In this document: in pieces, positions 15,646 to 17,220 of the stretch
Position numbering within the stretch: the stretch's first letter is position 1
Layout of the letters: each line of letters begins with the position of its first letter
From: Dehalococcoidia bacterium
GTDB taxonomy: Bacteria > Chloroflexota > Dehalococcoidia > SZUA-161
DNA: 17,220 bases
Reading direction: 5' to 3'
NCBI GenBank assembly: GCA_014859215.1
Contig: JACUUS010000029.1
Location: 1-17,220 of the forward strand
Notes under the pieces: model-generated
Told to the model about the DNA's origin: nothing
The model's input: the letters and a program-made list of their open reading frames with translations, nothing else
The model's database searches: none
Translations under genes and position numbers: made by a program

Positions 15646-16458
15646 CTAGGCGCAGATGAAACCCTTTTCTATCAGCCTGTCCACCAGCAGGCTTGCGGCG
15701 CCTTGCGGGTCTTTGACTCCATCACCCAGTATTTCCCCTCCGGCTCTTTCCGGGGAGAATATCTTGCGAACCAGGGTCGCCGAGCCTTTGAGTCCTACAG
15801 TGTCCTCTTTCAGTCCCATCACTTTGTTATCCCATAGGGGAATCGTTGACTCCTCGGCTATCAACTTCATAGGGACGTTTGGATAGCGCGGGCGATTTAT
15901 CTCCCGCACAACCGCGATCACCGCCGGAAGAGGAGCTTCGACTACCTCGTGCCAGCCCTCGAGTCTTCGCCTCACTGTTACTCTCCGGTCTTGCACAGAC
16001 AAATTCTCGATGAGGTCAACAAGGGTCAATTGTGAGTACCCCAGCCGGGTGGCAATTCCCGGCCCAACTTGAGCTGTATCTCCGTCAATCGTTTGCCTGC
16101 CGCAAAGGACCATAATCACGTCTTCATGCCGTCCAAGCCTCTTGATTGCTTCAGCCAAAACGAGACTGGTAGCCAGAGTGTCGGCACCACCAAAAGCGCG
16201 GTCGCTGAGAAGCATGGCTTCGTCAGCTCCCAGAGCTAGAGCCTTTCGCAGGGTTGCTTCAGTGTTGGGCGGCCCCATCGAAATTACCGCCACACGAAGC
16301 CCATATTTGTCTTTTAGCCTGAGGCTCTCCTCCAATGCATGAGCGTCGAACGGGTTCATGATGAAAGGCACGCCCTCCCGAATCAGAGTGCCTGTATGCG
16401 GGTCAACTTCAATCTGGGTGGTATCGGGTACCTGTTTAACGCATGTGACTACCAACAT
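15646..16458 (-). CDS. etfB: Electron transfer flavoprotein beta subunit
   Basis: Partner of EtfA; takes electrons from acyl-CoA dehydrogenase-type flavoenzymes. The 270-residue chain has the EtfB start (VTCVKQVPDT, 4-13), NPFDAHALEE (35-44), the alternating ALALGADEAMLL segment, CGRQTIDGDTAQVGP (119-133) and the conserved GLKGSATLV (222-230). The DGDTAQVGP form, rather than the shorter motif of respiratory ETFs, is one I associate with NADH-binding, bifurcating-lineage EtfB; this is from memory and not tested. Length is slightly above the usual 250-265. The ATG follows AGAGG at suitable spacing. It is first in the etfB-etfA-emo transcript and has a long leader with an inverted-repeat structure. 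Confidence 0.95.
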   Translation of the reverse strand: MLVVTCVKQVPDTTQIEVDPHTGTLIREGVPFIMNPFDAHALEESLRLKDKYGLRVAVISMGPPNTEATLRKALALGADEAMLLSDRAFGGADTLATSLVLAEAIKRLGRHEDVIMVLCGRQTIDGDTAQVGPGIATRLGYSQLTLVDLIENLSVQDRRVTVRRRLEGWHEVVEAPLPAVIAVVREINRPRYPNVPMKLIAEESTIPLWDNKVMGLKEDTVGLKGSATLVRKIFSPERAGGEILGDGVKDPQGAASLLVDRLIEKGFICA

Positions 16459-16502
16459 GTGGTGGCCTCTTCTATCATCGATTGTTCTGGATCACTCCCC
16501 CG

Positions 16503-16575
16503 GACATCGCCGTACTCCGCCCTTCGGGGCCGGTCATGCTATCCGGGTGCGCCGCAGTACGGCCGGGCCGATGTC
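16503..16575 (-). promoter_or_regulatory. Branched inverted-repeat element in the etfB leader, candidate structured RNA
   Basis: Read on the minus strand, an outer 7-bp stem (GACAUCG with CGAUGUC) and an inner 7-bp stem (CCGUACU with AGUACGG) stack directly on the 3' side, with a 6-base bulge on the 5' side. The top carries two small hairpins, CCGG-AUAGCAUGA-CCGG and GCCC-CGAA-GGGC (they share one G, so they may be alternatives). The element lies between the proposed etfB promoter and its start codon. I could not match it to TPP, FMN, SAM, cobalamin or c-di-GMP consensus sequences. On the plus strand it has a C(UUCG)G tetraloop, so a plus-strand origin or a plain repeat element is also possible. 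Confidence 0.45.
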
Positions 16576-16628
16576 GCCAGTCAAGCATCTTCACAGGCGT
16601 TTGACCTCCGAGCGACACCCAAGGACTC

Positions 16629-16657
16629 ATAGTACAGGCTGGAGAGGCTTGTGTCCA
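16629..16657 (-). promoter_or_regulatory. Sigma-70-like promoter for etfB-etfA-emo
   Basis: On the minus strand TGGACA (16652-16657), 17-base spacer, TACTAT (16629-16634). Matches are 5 of 6 at -35 and 4-5 of 6 at -10. The start would be near 16622, giving a leader of about 160 bases before the etfB ATG that contains the branched structure at 16503-16575. Confidence 0.5.
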
Positions 16658-16743
16658 GCAACCTGCGTATACCCGAATCGGTTAGTGCGGGTTTGGCTGA
16701 CCAACACAGGAGAAGGTCAGGCCCACTGAACATGCACTTCGCT

Positions 16744-16772
16744 TTCACTCAACGTTGCATCACCTGTATAAT
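16744..16772 (+). promoter_or_regulatory. Sigma-70-like promoter for the ABC-F gene
   Basis: TTCACT (16744-16749), 17-base spacer, TATAAT (16767-16772, perfect -10). Transcription would start near 16779, only about 13 bases before the ATG at 16793, so the leader is very short. It diverges from the etfB promoter, about 85 bases away. The rest of the 334-base etfB/ABC-F interval (16459-16792) shows no gene that I can support. Confidence 0.55.
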
Positions 16773-16792
16773 CGTGTTAGCGGGGTTCGTGC

Positions 16793-17220
16793 ATGCTCAC
16801 CATTTCAAACATATCCAAGTCCTACGGGACCAGGACGCTGTTCAGTGATCTCACCTTCAATGTCGGAGCGAGGGACCGCATAGCGGTCATAGGCGCGAAC
16901 GGCTCAGGCAAGACTACATTGTTCCAGGTGATCGCCGGCAGAGTGCCGCCTGACTCGGGCAGTGTCAGCATGCGGAAGGGGACCTCCATTGGTTACCTCG
17001 AGCAGGAGACCAGGCCGTCCGGCTCGCAGCTTCTCGACGACGTTGCAAACGCGGCAACCGGTATCACCCGACTGGCGCACAAGATACAAGTCCTCCGGGA
17101 AGAGCTGGCAGGGGAGGAGGATGGAAAGAGCAGCCAGGAGCTCATGCGTGAGCTGGGTGAGCTTCAGACCGAATACGAGCTTGCGGGAGCCTACAGCGTC
17201 GAACATGAGGCCGGGATCGT
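16793..17220 (+). CDS. ABC-F family ATPase, N-terminal part (runs off the window)
   Basis: The first 142 residues of an ATP-binding cassette protein; the frame is open to the window edge. It begins MLTISNISKSYGTRTLFSDL, with Walker A GANGSGKTT (34-42) and a Q-loop GYLEQE (67-72). No membrane segment is seen. After the Q-loop comes a charged helical region (about 92-135) ending in YELAGAYSVEHEA, which is typical of ABC-F proteins (Uup/EttA/YdiF-like) that act on the ribosome rather than in transport. The subfamily cannot be settled without the linker and second ABC domain. The ATG at 16793 has little Shine-Dalgarno (GCGGGG), consistent with the short leader. Confidence 0.85.
   Translation, partial: MLTISNISKSYGTRTLFSDLTFNVGARDRIAVIGANGSGKTTLFQVIAGRVPPDSGSVSMRKGTSIGYLEQETRPSGSQLLDDVANAATGITRLAHKIQVLREELAGEEDGKSSQELMRELGELQTEYELAGAYSVEHEAGI

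Overview
The window looks like a chromosomal segment of an anaerobic or facultative bacterium. I lean towards the Chloroflexota, class Dehalococcoidia or a relative. This is inference from overall impression: a moderately GC-rich sequence, a compact pyrB-pyrC-carA-carB-pyrK cluster, a two-domain MaoC-type hydratase, and a CCG-type membrane iron-sulfur oxidoreductase beside etfAB. There is no rRNA or other decisive marker. I see no CRISPR array, insertion sequence, phage gene or attachment site.

Left part (1-8017, plus strand): a tightly packed pyrimidine operon. pyrB overlaps pyrC by 4 bases, pyrC overlaps carA by 8, carB follows after 66 bases and pyrK after 5. Together they make carbamoyl phosphate (carA, carB), carbamoyl aspartate (pyrB) and dihydroorotate (pyrC), plus the electron-transfer subunit (pyrK) of a class 1B dihydroorotate dehydrogenase. 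Its catalytic partner pyrD, and pyrE and pyrF, are not in the window. A perfect 10-bp hairpin covering the pyrK stop codon separates the operon from the convergent genes. PyrB is the most unusual protein here: the catalytic chain is fused to a PyrI-type zinc domain without the PyrI nucleotide-binding domain, followed by a segment resembling an Ada-type zinc module that has lost its cysteines.

Middle part (8038-11713, minus strand): a two-hot-dog MaoC-like hydratase with its own extended -10 promoter, purA (AMP synthesis), an unrecognised conserved-looking protein with a CPAC motif, and two adjacent serine tRNA genes (anticodons GGA and CGA). A near-consensus sigma-70 promoter reads into the tRNAs. 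The unknown gene starts 37 bases after the second tRNA with no visible terminator, so it may be co-transcribed.

Right part (11714-17220): a small lipoprotein gene, then an electron-transfer module on the minus strand, transcribed etfB-etfA-emo. EtfA carries an N-terminal two-cluster ferredoxin domain. The third gene encodes a membrane b-type cytochrome/ferredoxin/CCG-domain protein of the ETF:menaquinone oxidoreductase type. Together they probably pass electrons from acyl-CoA dehydrogenases or similar flavoenzymes to membrane quinone. The etfB leader of about 160 bases contains a branched inverted-repeat structure that I cannot assign to a known riboswitch class. A divergent promoter serves an ABC-F type ATPase gene that runs off the right edge.
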